Source: Streptomyces sp. NBC_00704
Lineage (GTDB): Bacteria > Actinomycetota > Actinomycetes > Streptomycetales > Streptomycetaceae
Reading direction: 5' to 3'
DNA: 64,000 nucleotides
Assembly (NCBI RefSeq): GCF_036226605.1
Contig: NZ_CP109000.1
Coordinates: forward strand, 1,302,001 to 1,366,000
Part shown: positions 36,429-48,837 of the stretch, piece after piece
Numbering within the stretch: position 1 is the stretch's first letter
Layout of the letters: each line of letters begins with the position of its first letter
Position numbers and translations under genes: made by a program
Notes under the pieces: generated by a model
What the model saw: the letters and a program-made list of their open reading frames with translations, nothing else
Databases searched by the model: none
What the model was told of the DNA's origin: nothing

Positions 36429-36490
36429 CGTTGCGCACCGGTGACCACAACGTTGCGTGCGCGAGGGCCACAACGGCGATTCGTTGCGCG
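36429..36490. promoter_or_regulatory. phased TTGCG array upstream of davA, candidate Lrp sites
   Basis: TTGCG occurs at 36431, 36453 and 36484, spacings 22 and 31 nt (two and three helical turns), within CAACGTTG (36448-36455) and CAACG-N6-CGTTG (36471-36486). It lies 130-190 bp upstream of the davA start. The same arrangement is upstream of the permease-Lrp operon at 40971-41051. Helically phased half-sites fit binding by an Lrp octamer; the Lrp protein at 38906-39358 is the natural candidate. Confidence 0.6.
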
Positions 36491-36708
36491 CCCACCGGCC
36501 CCCTCCCCCGTGGCCGCCGCCCCGGCCACGGCCAAGGCCGACGTCCGCCCACCGCGCCCTGGCCGTGGCCAGCCCGGTCATCCGCCCACCGCGCACTCGC
36601 CGTGCCGGCTCCCCCGGCCGCGGCATCCTCCTCACGGTCGCCGACGACACGGCGGCCGGCGTCGTCATCAGGAACGGCGCCGGGCCAGGCACACCGCGCC
36701 CTGCCCCC

Positions 36709-37211
36709 GAGGGTGACCCGGCGAGCCCGTACACGCCGTACACCCGACGCCCCCGCACAGGAGGTCAGCGCGGCCCCGACCGTGCTCTCTGCCGCCGCGC
36801 CCCCGCCAACGCCGTCAACGGGTACGGCACGCCACACACCGCGCACACCGCCCTCGAGGGTGACCCGGCGAGCCCGTACACGCCGTACACCCGACGCCCC
36901 CGCACAGGAGGTCAGCGCGGCCCCGACCGTGCTCTCTGCCGCCGCGCCCCCGCCAATGCCGGCGCCGTCATCGGATACGGCACCGCGCCCATCGCGAACG
37001 CGGCGCCGCGCCCGAGGGCGACCCGGCGAACCCGTACACGCCGTACACCCGACGCCCCCGCACAGGAGGTCAGCGCGGCCCCGACCGTGCTCTCTGCCGC
37101 CGCGCCCCCGCCAATGCCAGCGCCGTCAATAGGTACGGCACCGCGCATGCCGCGAACGCGGCGCCGTGGCCGAAGGCCGACCCCAGGAACCCGTACACGC
37201 CGTACACCCCG
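36709..37211. repeat. about three tandem copies of the 3' end of the MFS gene
   Basis: Copies start at 36709, 36856 and 37014, with a partial fourth at 37172 inside the intact part of the gene; periods are 147, 158 and 158 bp. The first 100 bp of the first two copies are nearly identical and the third differs by a few bases. Each copy carries the codons for the last residues of the MFS protein (VYGVYG to GARRQRARSGPR) and its stop. A more decayed copy may extend to about 36560. The 147-bp unit lacks 11 bp. Confidence 0.85.
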
Positions 37212-38188
37212 ATGGTCACCACGTCCGTGCCCAGGCCCGCCACCGAGGTCAGGGTGGCCCGGCCCGCGCCCTCGATGCGGCGCTGGAGGCGGACGTCGGC
37301 CAGCACCGTCGCGAGCTGGAAGCCGCCGAAGGCGAGGGCGACGAGGACGATGCCGACGGGCCTGGCCGTGAGCGCGCCCGCGGCCAGGGCGAGCGCGGCG
37401 CCCGCGAGCAGCACGGCGAGTCCGGTGCGGCCGAGGCGTTCGGCCGGGCCGGCGAGCAGACCGGCGGCCGTCACCGCGGCCCAGATCAGCACGAGCAGAC
37501 GGGGGACCTCGGCGTCGGGGACGCCGGTCTCCCCGACCAGCAGCGGGGTGTACTCGTCCAGCGCGCCCCACACCGCCGTGACGGCCGGCACGAGCAGCAG
37601 GGCGCCGAGGACCCGCCGGTCGGCCCGGACGTCGGCGAACCCGGCGCGCAGGGTGGCGGCCCAGCCGTCCTCGGACGGCGCGGCCGGGGTGCGGTGCTCG
37701 GGGAAGCGGGTGGCGGCCGCGGCGCAGAGCAGGGCGGCCAGCACGCTCGCCGCGCCGACGGCCCGGTAGCCGCCGGCCGCGAGGACCGGGCCCGCCAGCG
37801 CCGTCGCCGTCATCACGGCCGCCTGGCCCAGGGCGTGGGCGCGGCCCGTCATGCGGGCGTAGCGGTCCGCCGCGCCGGCCCGTTCCAGTTCCTCGTAGAC
37901 CAGCGCCTCCAGCGCGCCGGAGCTCAGGGCGCCGCGCGCTCCCCACAGGACGAACCCGGCCGCGAAGGCCCAGTACGACGGGACGAGCACCCACAGCGCG
38001 AAGCCGGCCGCGCCCAGCAGCGGGCCCAGCCACAGGAGCATGCGCCGGGACACGGCGTCGGCCCAGGCGCCGGAGGGGACCTCCAGCAGGACGCCGGTCA
38101 GCGACCACAGGACGAAGAGGGAGGAGATCTGCCCGACGGACAGCCCGCCGTCCGCGAACAGCAGGACGTACACCGGGTAGAGCAGCAC
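37070..38188 (-). CDS. MFS transporter, possibly degraded
   Basis: A major facilitator protein of 372 residues read from GTG at 38188 (VLLYPVYVLLFADGGLSVGQ), with about eleven helices and the motif GAWADAVSRRMLLWLG. The natural reading seems longer: ATG at 38275 follows TAGCAT (-10-like, 38282-38287) with leaderless spacing and reads MTWRH before an in-frame TGA at 38258-38260; codons after it still make a good first helix (LTVTLYAYAFLDEFVLLYPV). From GTG 38188 the first helix is cut and no Shine-Dalgarno is seen. The 3' end is tandemly duplicated. Likely a gene in decay, or translated by readthrough or an unusual start. Confidence 0.7.
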   Translation of the reverse strand: MLLYPVYVLLFADGGLSVGQISSLFVLWSLTGVLLEVPSGAWADAVSRRMLLWLGPLLGAAGFALWVLVPSYWAFAAGFVLWGARGALSSGALEALVYEELERAGAADRYARMTGRAHALGQAAVMTATALAGPVLAAGGYRAVGAASVLAALLCAAAATRFPEHRTPAAPSEDGWAATLRAGFADVRADRRVLGALLLVPAVTAVWGALDEYTPLLVGETGVPDAEVPRLLVLIWAAVTAAGLLAGPAERLGRTGLAVLLAGAALALAAGALTARPVGIVLVALAFGGFQLATVLADVRLQRRIEGAGRATLTSVAGLGTDVVTIGVYGVYGFLGSAFGHGAAFAACAVPYLLTALALAGARRQRARSGPR

Positions 38189-38449
38189 GAACTCGTCGAG
38201 GAACGCGTACGCGTAGAGCGTGACGGTCAGTCGACGGACGCCGGAGCCGGTCGTGGATCAATGTCGCCAGGTCATGGATCGATGCTAGCCGCGTCCCGTC
38301 CGGCCGCCCAGCGGTTTTCCGGTCCGGGCCGCCCGGCCGCCCGGTCGTCCGGTCGTCCGGTCGCCTGTCCGACCGGGCCGCCCGGCCGGGCGTTCGCGTC
38401 CTGTGGGAGGGTCGCGGTGGGGGACGGGTCCGACGTCACGGAGGTCCTG

Positions 38450-38917
38450 ATGGAGAACGCCGCACTGCCCCGCGTGGACGAGCTGGCGACGGTCGTCCCG
38501 GCGGAGCGCGCGGAGGTCTGGCGCGCGCTCGGCGAGGTGCTCGGCCGTGCCTTCGCCGGGCGCGGCTGGGGCCGCTACGCCCGTCTGGTCGGAGCCGACG
38601 AGCGATCGGCGTCCGGGCCGGGTCCGCTCGCCGCGGGGGCGACGCTCGCCGGTTTCCGGGTGGCGGAGGCGGTGCCCGGCCGGCGGCTGGTCCTGGTGGG
38701 AGGGCATCGCTTCGCGTCGTACTCGCTGGTCTTCCGCCTCGACGAGGCGGGGCCGGGCCGGACCCGGCTGAGCGCCGAGACGCGGGCCGTGTTCCCCGGC
38801 CGGGTCGGGGCCCTGTACCGGGCTCTGGTCATCGGCACGGGCGGCCACCGGGTCCTCGTGCTGCGGATGCTGGCCGGGGTCCGCCGGCGCGCGCGGGACG
38901 GCAGGTCAGGTGGGTGA
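38450..38917 (+). CDS. SRPBCC-like / START-fold small protein
   Basis: A 155-residue protein with a helix-grip look: ELATVVPAERAEVWRALGEV at the start, strands with FRVAEAVPGRRLVLVGGHRF and YSLVFRLDEAGPGRTRLSAE, and a C-terminal helix (VGALYRALVIGTGGHRVLVL). Such proteins bind hydrophobic ligands; the ligand is unknown. ATG at 38450 follows GGAGG at 38440-38444; GTG at 38417 is an alternative. The 3' end overlaps the convergent Lrp gene by 12 bp. Confidence 0.75.
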   Translation: MENAALPRVDELATVVPAERAEVWRALGEVLGRAFAGRGWGRYARLVGADERSASGPGPLAAGATLAGFRVAEAVPGRRLVLVGGHRFASYSLVFRLDEAGPGRTRLSAETRAVFPGRVGALYRALVIGTGGHRVLVLRMLAGVRRRARDGRSGG

Positions 38918-39358
38918 GCCCGAGGAGAAGCGGCGCAGCAGCGGGGAGAGCACCAGCACCGACTTCGTGCGTTCCACGAAGGGCTCCCCCGCGATCCGTT
39001 CCAGGACGCGTTCGAAGTGGCGCATGTCGGCGGCGAAGACCTGGGCGACGGCGTCCGCCTCGCCGGTGACGGTGGACGCCGCCACGACCTCCTGGTAGCG
39101 CTCCAGGCCCCGCTGGATGGTCTCCGGGGAGGTGTTGCGCCGGCAGTAGATCTCGACGAACCCCTCGGTCTCCCAGCCGAGGGCCGCCGGGTCGACCCGC
39201 ACGGTGAAGCCGGTGATGGCCCCGGTCGCCCGCAGCCGGTCCACGCGCCGTTTGACGGCGGGCGCGGACAGGCCGACCAGGTGCCCGATGTCCGCGTAGG
39301 AGCGGCGGGCGTCCTCGGCGAGGGCGTGCACGATGCGTTCGTCGAGATCGTTCAGCAC
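38906..39358 (-). CDS. Lrp/AsnC family regulator in permease operon
   Basis: A 150-residue Lrp/AsnC protein: HTH at residues 1-60 (LDERIVHALAEDARRSYADI, GHLVGLSAPAVKRRVDRL), then a RAM domain (EGFVEIYCRRNTSPETIQRG; STVTGEADAVAQVFAADM). It follows the amino-acid permease stop by 10 bp, so both are probably one transcript, a layout typical of a regulator that senses the transported amino acid. Phased TTGCG arrays upstream of this operon and of davAB make it the candidate regulator of both. Confidence 0.92.
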   Translation of the reverse strand: MLNDLDERIVHALAEDARRSYADIGHLVGLSAPAVKRRVDRLRATGAITGFTVRVDPAALGWETEGFVEIYCRRNTSPETIQRGLERYQEVVAASTVTGEADAVAQVFAADMRHFERVLERIAGEPFVERTKSVLVLSPLLRRFSSGSPT

Positions 39359-39368
39359 AGTGGGTCGA

Positions 39369-40844
39369 TCACTTCTCAGATGGTGCGGGTGACGCGAGTC
39401 GGGAGCGGCGGTGGCCGTAGAGGAAGTAGAACACGAGCCCGACCGCCATCCAGACTCCGAAGACCACCCAGGTGACGGCCGACAGGCTGCCCATCATCCA
39501 CACGCAGAGGCCGAAGCCCACGGCGGGCAGGACCGGTGACAGCGGTACGCGGAAGGTGCGGGGCATCTCCGGGCGGGTCCGGCGCAGCACCACGACCGCG
39601 ATGTTGACGAGGCCGAAGGCGAACAGGGTGCCGATGCTGGTGGCGTCCGCCAGCTGGCCCAGCGGGATCGCGGCGGCCAGGACGCCGCAGAAGAGCGACA
39701 CGATCACCGTGTTGGCGCGCGGTGTGCCGGTCCTGGGGTGGACCCTGGAGAACACCTTGGGCACCAGGCCGTCGCGGGACATCGCGAAGAGGATGCGGGT
39801 CTGGCCGTACAGGACGGTCAGGACGACGCTGGCGATGGCGATGACGGCGCAGAAGGCGAGGAGGGTCCCCCAGAAGGACTGTCCGGTCACCTCGCGCATG
39901 ATCTGGGCGAGGGCGGCCTCGGAGTCGCCGAACTGCCGCCACGGCTTGGCGCCGACGGCCACGGCCGCGACGAGCACGTACAGCGCGGTGACGACGACCA
40001 GCGACAGCATGATGGCCCGCGGCAGGTCGCGCTGGGCGTTCTTGGCCTCCTCGCCGGCGGTGGAGGCGGCGTCGAAGCCGATGTACGAGAAGAACAGGGT
40101 CGCTCCGGCCGCGCTGACGCCGGCCATGCCCATCGGCATGAAGTTCTCGTAGTTGCCGGAGCGCAGGCCCTGGACGCCGATCGCGCAGAACATCACCAGC
40201 GCGGCGATCTTCACGGTGACCATGATCGTGTTGGCGCGGGCGGACTCGCGGGCGCCGCCGAGCAGGAAGGCCATCGCCAGCAGGACGACGAGGAGGGCGG
40301 GCAGGTTGAACACGCCTCCGTCGCCGGGCGGCGCCGACAGCGCGTCGGGGAGGGTGACGCCTATGGTCCCGTCGAGCAGTTCGTTGAGGTACTCGCCCCA
40401 GCCGACGGCGACGGCGGCCACCGAGACGCCGTACTCCAGGACCAGGCACCAGCCGCAGATCCAGGCGATCAGTTCGCCCATCGTCGCGTACGCGTACGAG
40501 TACGAGGACCCGGCGACCGGGATGGTGCCGGCCAGCTCCGCGTAGGAGAGCGCCGAGAAGAGGGCGGTGAGACCGGCGATCACGAAGGAGAGGGTGACGG
40601 CCGGTCCGGCCTTGGGGACGGCCTCGCCGAGCACGACGAAGATGCCGGTGCCGAGCGTGGCGCCGATGCTGATCATGGTGAGCTGCCACAGCCCGAGCGA
40701 GCGGCGCAGGGATCCGCCCTCGCCCTGGCCGCCTTCGGCGACCAGGGCTTCCACGGGCTTGCGCCGCATGAGGCGCGCGAACGGCCCCGGGGACGCGGGG
40801 GCGGGGTTACTGCGCTGGTGCGGGGGTGCGCCTTGGTCGAGCAC
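39369..40844 (-). CDS. APC superfamily amino acid permease (cationic amino acid type)
   Basis: A 491-residue permease of the APC superfamily with twelve or more helices. The start has the CAT/YfnA-type motif LWQLTMISIGATLGTGIFVV, then YAELAGTIPVAGSSYSYAYA, FFSYIGFDAASTAGEEAKNA and MSRDGLVPKVFSRVHPRTGT. The members move basic or neutral amino acids; its co-operonic Lrp and shared promoter array with davAB suggest lysine or another cationic amino acid, but the substrate is inferred. First gene of the permease-Lrp operon. Confidence 0.9.
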   Translation of the reverse strand: MLDQGAPPHQRSNPAPASPGPFARLMRRKPVEALVAEGGQGEGGSLRRSLGLWQLTMISIGATLGTGIFVVLGEAVPKAGPAVTLSFVIAGLTALFSALSYAELAGTIPVAGSSYSYAYATMGELIAWICGWCLVLEYGVSVAAVAVGWGEYLNELLDGTIGVTLPDALSAPPGDGGVFNLPALLVVLLAMAFLLGGARESARANTIMVTVKIAALVMFCAIGVQGLRSGNYENFMPMGMAGVSAAGATLFFSYIGFDAASTAGEEAKNAQRDLPRAIMLSLVVVTALYVLVAAVAVGAKPWRQFGDSEAALAQIMREVTGQSFWGTLLAFCAVIAIASVVLTVLYGQTRILFAMSRDGLVPKVFSRVHPRTGTPRANTVIVSLFCGVLAAAIPLGQLADATSIGTLFAFGLVNIAVVVLRRTRPEMPRTFRVPLSPVLPAVGFGLCVWMMGSLSAVTWVVFGVWMAVGLVFYFLYGHRRSRLASPAPSEK

Positions 40845-40970
40845 GCGCTGACTCCTTCGTCGCTGCCGTGCGGCGTCGCGGGGACCGGCGGCGCACCTGT
40901 GCGTTCAGGGACCCGCCGAGCGGGGTCCCCGCCACACTGCGTACAGCGCAGAACCCTACGAGCCGGGACG

Positions 40971-41051
40971 TTGCCGCTGTAATGCAGCAACCTTGCGCGT
41001 GCCCGCATGATCATTGCGTTCATCCCGGCACGGCGGGTGTTCGTTGCGCAC
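40971..41051. promoter_or_regulatory. phased TTGCG array upstream of the permease-Lrp operon
   Basis: TTGCG is at 40993, 41014 and 41044 (spacings 21 and 30), with a related TTGCC at 40971, 22 nt before. GCAACCTTGC (40987-40996) and the near-palindrome around TGATCA (41004-41018) give dyads. The ten-mer TTCGTTGCGC at 41040-41049 is also in the davA array (36480-36489). The array is about 130-210 bp upstream of the permease start; nothing else is seen in this 287-bp gap. Confidence 0.6.
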
Positions 41052-41131
41052 CCCGTGCAGGGCGCCGCACGCGCCCCCGGCCGGGCCGGGCGCCGGCCCC
41101 CGCGTCCGCGCCGTGACCCGGACGGCGGGTC

Positions 41132-42616
<1,485 letters not shown>

Positions 42617-42705
42617 TCAGCCAGGGGGAGAAGCACGTACTTCATTCTCCCACGGGGGCCGGGATGCGATGCCCGGACGGAACGTCCAAGCAGCTCACGG
42701 GCGCG

Positions 42706-43011
42706 TTAGGAGGATCCTCCGAGGGCGAGCACGACGGACAGCGCGGGCGTGCGGTCCACGGCGGAGGCGAACACCTCCTGGGCGATCTCCCACTCCTCGG
42801 GCCGGGACCTGGCGTACTGCCGCCAGTTGCGCACGACGACGAGCACCGGTCCGGACTCGGGCCCGTCGGGCAGGCCGGTGAGGCTGTCGGCGAGGGCGTC
42901 CCAGTTGCGGCCGAACCCGTCGGGGAGTTCGAGATGACGGGCGCAGCGGTCCATGAGGGCCGCCTTGTCCGGGACGCCGTCGAGGTCCAGTTCGAGCATG
43001 TGCTCCGTCAT
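42706..43011 (-). CDS. barstar family protein
   Basis: A 101-residue barstar-like protein with the conserved start LELDLDGVPDKAALMDRCAR and FGRNWDALADSLTGLP, the helix that contacts the RNase in barstar. Barstar inhibits secreted ribonucleases of the barnase type. No barnase-like gene is nearby, so it is either an orphan immunity protein or acts on an RNase encoded elsewhere. ATG at 43011. Confidence 0.85.
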   Translation of the reverse strand: MTEHMLELDLDGVPDKAALMDRCARHLELPDGFGRNWDALADSLTGLPDGPESGPVLVVVRNWRQYARSRPEEWEIAQEVFASAVDRTPALSVVLALGGSS

Positions 43012-43046
43012 CCAGGCACCGTCCTGAGCGAGTCGTGGTCACGGCG

Positions 43047-43077
43047 GAGGGGGGCGGCCCGAAGACCCGCCCCCCTC
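43047..43077 (-). terminator. SorC-gene terminator hairpin
   Basis: An 11-bp GC stem (43047-43057 and 43067-43077, 9-nt loop) between the SorC gene stop and the barstar gene start, 75 bp after the stop on the minus strand. Confidence 0.7.
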
Positions 43078-43151
43078 TCTTTCTGATCTTCTGATCATCC
43101 CCGGAGCCCGCCGGAATCCGTCGGATCCCACCGGATCCTGTCCGCTGCCGG

Positions 43152-44195
43152 TCAGATCCCGTCGGGGTCCGACCGGTTGAGGGCGGGCTTGGGCGTCGGT
43201 CCGGCCGTCATCAGGTAGTCGGCCGCGGACGTGTCCGTCACCAGGCTGGTGACGAGCCCGGACCGCAGCACCGCGTCGATCGCGGCCGCCTTGCGCTGGC
43301 CGCCGGCGATCGCGACGACCTCGGGGATCCGGCGCAGCTGGTCGGCCTTGACCGTGATGCACCGCTCGCCCAGGTCGCGGCCGACCCTGCGGCCGTCGGC
43401 GTCGAAGAGGTGGGCGGACATCTCCGCGGCGACGCCGAGGGAGGCGTAGTGCCCCCGTTCCTCGTCGCTGAGCATGTCGTACACCGTCGAGATGCCCGGC
43501 TCCCAGGAGCCGATGGAGACGCAGGCGACCGTGACCTTGTCGAAGTAGTCGAAGGCCCGGGCGATCCCGGTCTGGTGGCGCAGCGCTATCGCGGTGGCCG
43601 CGTCCGGCAGCAGCATCGGCGCGTAGATGGGGTGCGCGTCGCCGCCGGACACCTGGGCGGCACGGCGCACCGCCTCGACGGAGCCGCGCTCGGCGGTCCC
43701 GGCGTCGTACACGCCCGTCAGCTGCACGACCGTGCAGGGCGGCAGCCGGTCCAGCGCCGCCGCCATGTGGATCGTGGACCGGCCCCAGGCCAGTCCCAGC
43801 ACGTCCCCCTCGTCGACCAGTTCGCCGAGCAGGTCGGCGGCCACTTCCCCCAGGTTCTCGGGGTCCGTGGTCTCCTCGGCCTCGGCCGGGGACTCGACCA
43901 CGACGGCGTGCCTGAGGCCGTACCTGGCGCGGAGCGCGTCGGAGCGCTCGGCGTCCAGTTCGGCCGGCACGCGGATCTCGATCCGTACGAGATCCCGTTC
44001 GAGGGCGGTCTCCAGGACCCGGGCCACCTTGAAGCGGCTGACGCCGAACTCCTCCGCGATCTGGATCTTGGACTTGCCCTCGAGGTAGAAGCGGCGGGCC
44101 ATGGCCGCCGCCTGCACCAGCTCAGCGGGTCCCATCCGCATGGCTGACCGGCCCGCCGACATACCCGACACGGCGTTCTCCTCACTGCTGTTCAC
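43152..44195 (-). CDS. SorC/DeoR-type sugar-responsive regulator
   Basis: A 347-residue SorC-family transcription factor. The N-terminal HTH is in LEGKSKIQIAEEFGVSRFKV (residues about 39-58). The sugar-phosphate-binding domain carries the family motifs ADLLGELVDEGDVLGLAWGR, VVQLTGVYDAGTAERGSVEA and the C-terminal IAGGQRKAAAIDAVLRSGLV. Ligand unknown; members respond to phosphorylated pentoses or similar. GTG at 44195. It is transcribed in the same direction as rpe, 90 bp downstream of its stop, so pentose-phosphate control is conceivable. Confidence 0.9.
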   Translation of the reverse strand: MNSSEENAVSGMSAGRSAMRMGPAELVQAAAMARRFYLEGKSKIQIAEEFGVSRFKVARVLETALERDLVRIEIRVPAELDAERSDALRARYGLRHAVVVESPAEAEETTDPENLGEVAADLLGELVDEGDVLGLAWGRSTIHMAAALDRLPPCTVVQLTGVYDAGTAERGSVEAVRRAAQVSGGDAHPIYAPMLLPDAATAIALRHQTGIARAFDYFDKVTVACVSIGSWEPGISTVYDMLSDEERGHYASLGVAAEMSAHLFDADGRRVGRDLGERCITVKADQLRRIPEVVAIAGGQRKAAAIDAVLRSGLVTSLVTDTSAADYLMTAGPTPKPALNRSDPDGI

Positions 44196-44285
44196 ACTCT
44201 GGATACGCCGTTCATCCTCGCAGATCCGGCGCAGTTGATCAGCTCTGGTGGGAGCCGTTCACATTCCTGTCGGCAAGTGGTCGGT

Positions 44286-44972
44286 TCAGTGGCCACAACC
44301 CCAGGTGGCGCCGGCGGTCGCCGCCTCCGCCTGAGCGCGCAGGCCACGGACCGCCTCGGCCGGGTCGTCGGCACCGTACACGGCCGAGCCGGCCACGAAG
44401 ACGTCCGCGCCCGCCTCGGCGCACCGCTCGATCGTGGCCGCCGAGACCCCGCCGTCGATCTGCAGCCACAGGTCGAGACCGTGCTTGCTGATCAACTCGC
44501 GGGTGCGGCGGATCTTGGGGAGCATGATGTCGAGGAAGGCCTGACCGCCGAAGCCGGGCTCGACCGTCATGATCAGCAGCATGTCCAGTTCGGGCAGCAG
44601 GTCCTCGTACGGCTCGATCGGCGTGGCGGGCCTGAGCGCCATGGAGGCGCGCGCGCCCTTCGCCCGGATCTCGCGGGCGAGCCGGACGGGCGCGGCGGCG
44701 GCCTCGACGTGGAAGGTGACGGACGAGGCGCCCGCCTCGACGTACTGCGGGGCCCAGCGATCGGGGGCCTCGATCATCAGATGGCAGTCCAGCGGAGTGT
44801 CCGTCGCACGGGCCAGTGACTCTACGACCGGCACACCGAGCGTGAGGTTCGGCACGAAATGGTTGTCCATGACGTCGACATGGAGCCAGTCGGCTCCCCC
44901 GACCGCCTTCGCCTCGTCCGCGAGGCGGGCGAAGTCGGCGGACAGGATGCTGGGGTTGATCTGCACGGCCAT
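44286..44972 (-). CDS. rpe: ribulose-phosphate 3-epimerase
   Basis: A 228-residue TIM-barrel epimerase interconverting ribulose 5-phosphate and xylulose 5-phosphate in the pentose phosphate pathway. Motifs: [31 protein letters not shown] (metal His-Asp-His), [31 protein letters not shown] and the phosphate-binding FVAGSAVYG. Start ATG at 44972. It diverges from the MMPL gene across 161 bp. Confidence 0.97.
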   Translation of the reverse strand: MAVQINPSILSADFARLADEAKAVGGADWLHVDVMDNHFVPNLTLGVPVVESLARATDTPLDCHLMIEAPDRWAPQYVEAGASSVTFHVEAAAAPVRLAREIRAKGARASMALRPATPIEPYEDLLPELDMLLIMTVEPGFGGQAFLDIMLPKIRRTRELISKHGLDLWLQIDGGVSAATIERCAEAGADVFVAGSAVYGADDPAEAVRGLRAQAEAATAGATWGCGH

Positions 44973-45133
44973 GACCCAAGCCTGCCATGCCCCGCGAGGG
45001 TTGCGGGCACCGGTCCGGCGGGGCGAACGTGGTTCGCCGTCGGCGGACCGGGCGCGGGCGGTCGTACGGTGCCGCGCTCCTCGCGCGGGACGCGGTCGCG
45101 GCCGGCGGCCGGGAACGGGCTCGGGGGGCGGCG

Positions 45134-47276
45134 ATGAACCAGCGGCGCGGTGTCGCACATCTGGTCTGCGGGCGGCGGGCCAAGTGGCTCGTGCTCGCGC
45201 TGTGGGTGGTGGTGCTGTTCCTGACGGCGCCCTTCGCCTCGAAGCTCTCCGACGCCCAGGACAACGACGCGGCCTCCTGGCTGCCGGGGTCGGCCGAGTC
45301 CACCCAGGTCCTGGAGATCTCACAGGACTTCAGGCCGGAACAGATCCCGGCGGTCGTCGTCTACGCCCGCGACGGCGGCCTGACGGCGCGGGACCGGGCC
45401 CGGATCGCCGAGGACGCGGCCGCTCTGCGGCGGCTCACCGACCACGGCATCCGGGGCGCCGAGACCCGCGGCCCCGTCTACGACCGCCCGGCCGACCCGC
45501 GCGCCGCCCAGATCTACGTGCCGATCACCATGGACGAGAAGGGCTGGCAGCGCATCGTGCCGGCCGTCGACTCGATCCGGGACGTCGTCGGCGGCGACAG
45601 TGCCGGGCCGGCGGTGCACATCACCGGGCCGGGCGGCACCTCGGCGGACTTCTCCGAGGCCTTCGAGGGCATCGACTCCACCCTGCTGCTGTCCGCGATG
45701 GGCGTGGTCGTGGTCATGCTGCTGATCACCTACCGCAGCCCCACGCTGCTGCTCGTCCCGGTGCTCGGCGTGGTCGCCGCGCTGTTCACCGCGCAGGCGC
45801 TGATCTACTTCCTGGCGCAGCACGCCGGTCTGACGGTGAACGGCCAGAGCGCCGGCATCCTGACGGTGCTGGTGTTCGGCGCGGGGACCGACTACGCCCT
45901 GCTGCTGGTCGCCCGCTACCGGGAGGAGCTGCGCCGTCACGAGGACCGGCACGAGGCGATGGCCCGCGCCCTGCACCGGGCGGGCCCGGCGGTGCTGGCC
46001 TCGGGCGCCACGGTCGTGCTGAGCATGCTCGTGCTGACCGTCGCCGAGATGAACTCCACCGCGGGGCTGGGCCCGGTGGCGGCCATCGGCGTGGCGGTCG
46101 CGCTGCTCGCGATGACGACCCTGTTCCCCGCGCTGCTGGTGATCCTGGGCCGCTGGATCTTCTGGCCGGTGATCCCGCACTCCGGCTCGGCCGACCCGAC
46201 CGGGCGCGGCGCCTGGGCCCGTGCCGGCCGGGGCATGGCCCGCCGCCCGCGCATGATCTGGGCCGTGACGACGCTCGTGCTCGCGGTCTGCTCCCTGGGG
46301 CTGATCCAGCTGCGCGCCGAGGGGATCTCCAACGCGGACGCCTTCACCGGCAAGCCGGACTCGATCACCGGCCAGGAGGTGTCGGAGCGGTACTTCCCGG
46401 CGGGCAGCGGCGATCCCCTCGTCATCGTCGCGGACCAGTCGCGGGCCCGGCAGGCGAGGCGGGCGGTGGCCGCCACCGACGGGGTCGTGCCGACGTCTCT
46501 CGCAGTGCCCCCGGGCACCCGGCCGGTGCACGACGGCAAGGTGCTGTTCGAGGCGACGACGACCGCGCCGTCGGACAGCGAGGCCGCGAAGCGGACCGTG
46601 GAACGGGTGCGGGACGCGGTGCACGCGGTGCCCGGCGCCGACGCGCTCGTCGGCGGCGGCACGGCGGCCCTGCTGGACATGGACGCGGCGACCACGCACG
46701 ACAACCTCGTGATCATCCCGCTGGTCCTGGCCGTGGTCCTGCTGATCCTGTGCGGCCTGCTGCGCGCCCTGGTCGCGCCGCTGCTGCTGGTCGGCACGGT
46801 CATCCTGTCGTTCGCGGCGGCCCTGGGCCTCAGCGCGCTGGCGTTCCGCCATGTCTTCGACTACGCGGGCGAGTCCACCGACTTCCCGCTGTTCGTCTTC
46901 GTCTTCCTGGTGGCCCTGGGCATCGACTACAACATCTTCCTGACCACCCGGATCCGCGAGGAGGCCGCCCACCAGGGCACCCGCGAGGGCGTCGTGACGG
47001 GCCTGGCGGCGACCGGCGCGGTGATCACCTCGGCGGGCCTTGTCCTGGCCGGGACCTTCGCGGCGCTCGGCACGCTGCCCATGGTCGCCTTCGCGGAGAT
47101 CGGCTTCGCGGTGGCCCTCGGCGTCCTCCTGGACACCTTCATCGTGCGCTCGATCCTGGTCACCTCGCTGTTCCTGGACGTCGGCCCGCGGGTGTGGTGG
47201 CCGCACCGGCTGTCCCGCGACGACGGCGCCGCCGGGGCGCGGCGACCGCCGGAACCGGAGGAGCAGAAAGAACCCT

Positions 47277-47284
<8 letters not shown>
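45134..47284 (+). CDS. MMPL family RND transporter
   Basis: A 716-residue MMPL-type RND transporter with about eleven to twelve helices in two halves. Each half has an extracytoplasmic domain after its first helix and a five-helix bundle: [20 protein letters not shown] with [15 protein letters not shown] in the first, and [20 protein letters not shown] with [17 protein letters not shown] in the second; the Asp residues in GAGTDYAL and GIDYNIF are the proton-relay positions. Cargo unknown (lipids or drugs in mycobacteria). ATG at 45134. Its stop overlaps the -35/ARG-box region of argG. Confidence 0.92.
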
Positions 47285-48766
<1,482 letters not shown>

Positions 48767-48837
48767 ACGCCATCGGCACGGACCGACCCCTGTGGGGCGA
48801 AAGCCCGCCGAGGACCGTGAAGAAGGGCCGGGTGGTG

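Noticed and set aside
44190..44270. Direct repeats GTTCACA as SorC operators
   Set aside because: One copy overlaps the SorC start codon, and the similarity is too short to rely on.
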